DNA from: Candidatus Methanovirga basalitermitum
Lineage (GTDB): Archaea > Methanobacteriota > Methanobacteria > Methanobacteriales > Methanobacteriaceae
Assembly (NCBI GenBank): GCA_031284445.1
Contig: JAISZW010000071.1
Coordinates: 1-9,844 of the forward strand
Direction: 5' to 3'
Length of the DNA: 9,844 bases
Part shown: piece after piece, positions 8,398 through 9,844 of the stretch
Layout of the letters: each line of letters starts with the position of its first letter
Numbering within the stretch: position 1 is the first letter of the stretch
Position numbers and translations under genes: made by a program
Notes under the pieces: model-generated
Databases searched by the model: none
What the model saw: the letters and a program-made list of their open reading frames with translations, nothing else
What the model was told of the DNA's origin: nothing

Positions 8398-8400
8398 GAA

Positions 8401-9642
8401 ATGTCTAAAACAATGTCTGAGAAAATATTTTCAAATTCAACTGGTGATGATGTAGTGAGTGGTGATATACTTATTGCTGATGTGGATGTTGCGATGACTC
8501 ATGATTTAACTGGTCCTCTTTCTCTCAAATCGTTTTATGAAATTGGTGAAAATGTATGGGATCCAGACAAAATCGTGATTCCGTTTGATCACCAAGTTCC
8601 TGCTGATTCATTGGAGGCTGCAGATAACCATATTGTTATGAGAAGATTTGTAAAAGAACAGAAAATAAAAAATTTTTATGATGTAAATCAAGGGATTTGT
8701 CACCAAATATTACCCGAGTTAGGTCATGTTGTACCTGGAGAAATTATCGTAGGTACAGATTCTCATACATGCACCCATGGAGCTTTAGGAGCATTTTCAA
8801 CAGGTATAGGTTCAACAGATATGGCAATGGTCTTTAAAACTGGTAAACTTTGGTTTAAAGTTCCTGAAACCATTTATTTTGATATAAAAGGAGAATTAAA
8901 TGATAATGTCTATGCAAAGGATGTTATCTTAAACATAATCGGCAAAGTTGGAGTTGATGGAGCAAGCTATAAATCATGTGAATTTGGTGGAGAAACTACA
9001 AAAAACATGACAGTTTCAGATAGAATGGTTCTTTGCAACATGGCAATTGAAATGGGAGGGAAAACAGGTCTTGTAGAACCAGATGAGATAACTTTAAACT
9101 ACTTAAAAAATCGTGCTAATAAGGACTTTAAATTATTTAAAACAGATTTAGATGCTCCGTCAATTGAAAAAATCTCAATAGATGTTAGTGATCTAGAACC
9201 ACAAGTAGCTTGTCCTCATAATGTGGACAATGTAAGTCCTGTTAGTGAAGTCGATAGTGAAATAGATCAAGTATTTCTTGGTTCATGTACAAATGGAAGA
9301 ATAGAAGATTTAAGAGTAGCTGCTAAGATATTAAAAGGTAATAAAATCGCTAATGGAGTTAGAATGTTAGTTATTCCTGCTTCAAAAGAAGTTTACACTA
9401 AAACCTTGGATGAAGGTCTTATGAAGATTTTTGTTGATGCAGGTGCTTTAGTTTGTAATCCTTGTTGTGGACCTTGCCTTGGAGGTCATGTTGGATTAAT
9501 TGGTCCTGGAGAAGTAAGTCTTTCTACATCTAATAGGAACTTTAAAGGAAGACAGGGTAGTCCTGATGGTGAAGTTTATCTTTCTTCTCCTGCAGTAGCA
9601 GCTACATCAGCTATTAAAGGCAGGATTTCAATTCCAGAATAG
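8401..9642 (+). CDS. leuC: 3-isopropylmalate dehydratase / homoaconitase large subunit
   Basis: Large, iron-sulfur subunit of an aconitase-family hydro-lyase, 413 residues, the usual archaeal length. It would isomerise 2-isopropylmalate in leucine synthesis, or homocitrate and longer homologues in coenzyme B synthesis in methanogens (AksD role). Seen motifs are MTHDLTGPLS (32-41), IPFDHQVPAD (60-69), VGTDSHTCTHGALGAFSTGIGSTDMA (117-142), the [4Fe-4S] ligand Cys296 in FLGSCTNGR, and Cys356/Cys359 in NPCCGPCLGGH. The extra Cys355 replaces the usual Gly of GCGPC. LeuC and its homoaconitase paralogue cannot be separated on the large subunit by eye; the deciding loop is in the small subunit, and that gene is not within the 200 bp downstream. 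The gene has its own TATA box and terminator signals and so is probably transcribed alone in this window. Confidence 0.93.
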   Translation: MSKTMSEKIFSNSTGDDVVSGDILIADVDVAMTHDLTGPLSLKSFYEIGENVWDPDKIVIPFDHQVPADSLEAADNHIVMRRFVKEQKIKNFYDVNQGICHQILPELGHVVPGEIIVGTDSHTCTHGALGAFSTGIGSTDMAMVFKTGKLWFKVPETIYFDIKGELNDNVYAKDVILNIIGKVGVDGASYKSCEFGGETTKNMTVSDRMVLCNMAIEMGGKTGLVEPDEITLNYLKNRANKDFKLFKTDLDAPSIEKISIDVSDLEPQVACPHNVDNVSPVSEVDSEIDQVFLGSCTNGRIEDLRVAAKILKGNKIANGVRMLVIPASKEVYTKTLDEGLMKIFVDAGALVCNPCCGPCLGGHVGLIGPGEVSLSTSNRNFKGRQGSPDGEVYLSSPAVAATSAIKGRISIPE

Positions 9643-9652
9643 CTATTCGAAC

Positions 9653-9659
9653 TTTTTTT
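9653..9659 (+). terminator. Oligo-T terminator after the dehydratase gene
   Basis: Seven T residues begin 11 nt after the TAG stop. Archaeal RNA polymerase commonly ends transcripts at such U-runs without needing a hairpin, so this is a good candidate end for the dehydratase transcript. Confidence 0.5.
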
Positions 9660-9665
9660 AAAAAC

Positions 9666-9681
9666 GGGAACTAAAGTTCCC
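9666..9681. terminator. Hairpin, possibly a terminator for a minus-strand gene beyond the window
   Basis: GGGAACT-AA-AGTTCCC is a perfect 7-bp inverted repeat, foldable as a 6-bp stem with a TAAA loop. Read on the minus strand it is followed by GTTTTT, which resembles a bacterial-style intrinsic terminator for a gene entering from the right. On the + strand it comes after the oligo-T tract. The remaining 163 bp to the window end hold no gene I can support. Confidence 0.35.
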
Positions 9682-9844
9682 TAAATTTCATTTGGAAATA
9701 AAAATTTGATCAAAAACTTTAACAATAGTGTTATGACAATTTAATTATTTTGAAATTTAAGTAATAGTATAAAATTTTGATAATTTTTATCAGCATCTTC
9801 TACAATAAAATTCCAGTTAATTTTAGCATATTAAGATTATTAAC

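Noticed and set aside
9741..9830. Short minus-strand open stretch of 29 codons near the right edge
   Set aside because: It has no start codon and is flanked by stops on both sides. It reads somewhat like protein (NWNFIVEDADKNYQNF) and might be a relic, but it is too short to support.

Overview
The window looks like a piece of a very AT-rich archaeal chromosome, most probably a gut or host-associated methanogen of the Methanobacteriales (Methanosphaera- or Methanobrevibacter-like). The reasons are the archaeal type of the recognisable proteins (archaeal aspartate-semialdehyde dehydrogenase, long SlyD/FKBP26-type isomerase, PDZ-containing site-2 protease, archaeal isopropylmalate dehydratase/homoaconitase large subunit), archaeal TATA boxes placed at the expected distance from genes, Shine-Dalgarno motifs of the GGAGGTGA type, and low GC throughout. 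The genus is an inference.

Layout: (1) A tRNA-Ala(GGC) gene on the + strand (206-278) has its own TATA box. It converges on, and overlaps by 19 nt, a minus-strand gene for a 363-residue coiled-coil protein (260-1351). (2) Three more minus-strand genes lie upstream of that: asd (1399-2448), an FKBP-type prolyl isomerase (2533-3297) and a TmcAL/YlbM-like nucleotidyltransferase (3469-4587). Gaps are 47, 84 and 171 bp, so co-transcription is possible only for the closest pair. (3) About 1.4 kb (4588-5969) has no intact gene. Reading the minus strand across all three frames recovers a transposase broken by frameshifts and stops (4824-5578). It lies inside a roughly 1.1-kb block with inverted AAATTTTCC(C)ATGA motifs at its edges, a size close to that of ISM1 of Methanobrevibacter smithii. 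(4) A minus-strand HAD-superfamily protein resembling the phosphorylation domain of P-type ATPases (5970-6764) is divergent from a + strand membrane site-2 protease (7101-8258). The shared intergenic region holds eight tandem copies of a 21-bp repeat (6891-7057). (5) A + strand aconitase-family large subunit (8401-9642) follows with its own clear TATA box, then an oligo-T tract and a hairpin.

The genes do not form one pathway. asd feeds lysine, threonine and methionine synthesis. The dehydratase serves leucine or coenzyme B synthesis, and its small subunit is not in the window. The rest are housekeeping (protein folding, possible tRNA modification, membrane proteolysis) or of unknown role. 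I do not see a clear new biological system. The best leads are the 21-bp repeat array in a divergent promoter region, the tRNA/coiled-coil gene overlap with an unusual tRNA D-stem, the archaeal TmcAL-like protein with an N-terminal extension, and the mosaic insertion-sequence relic.
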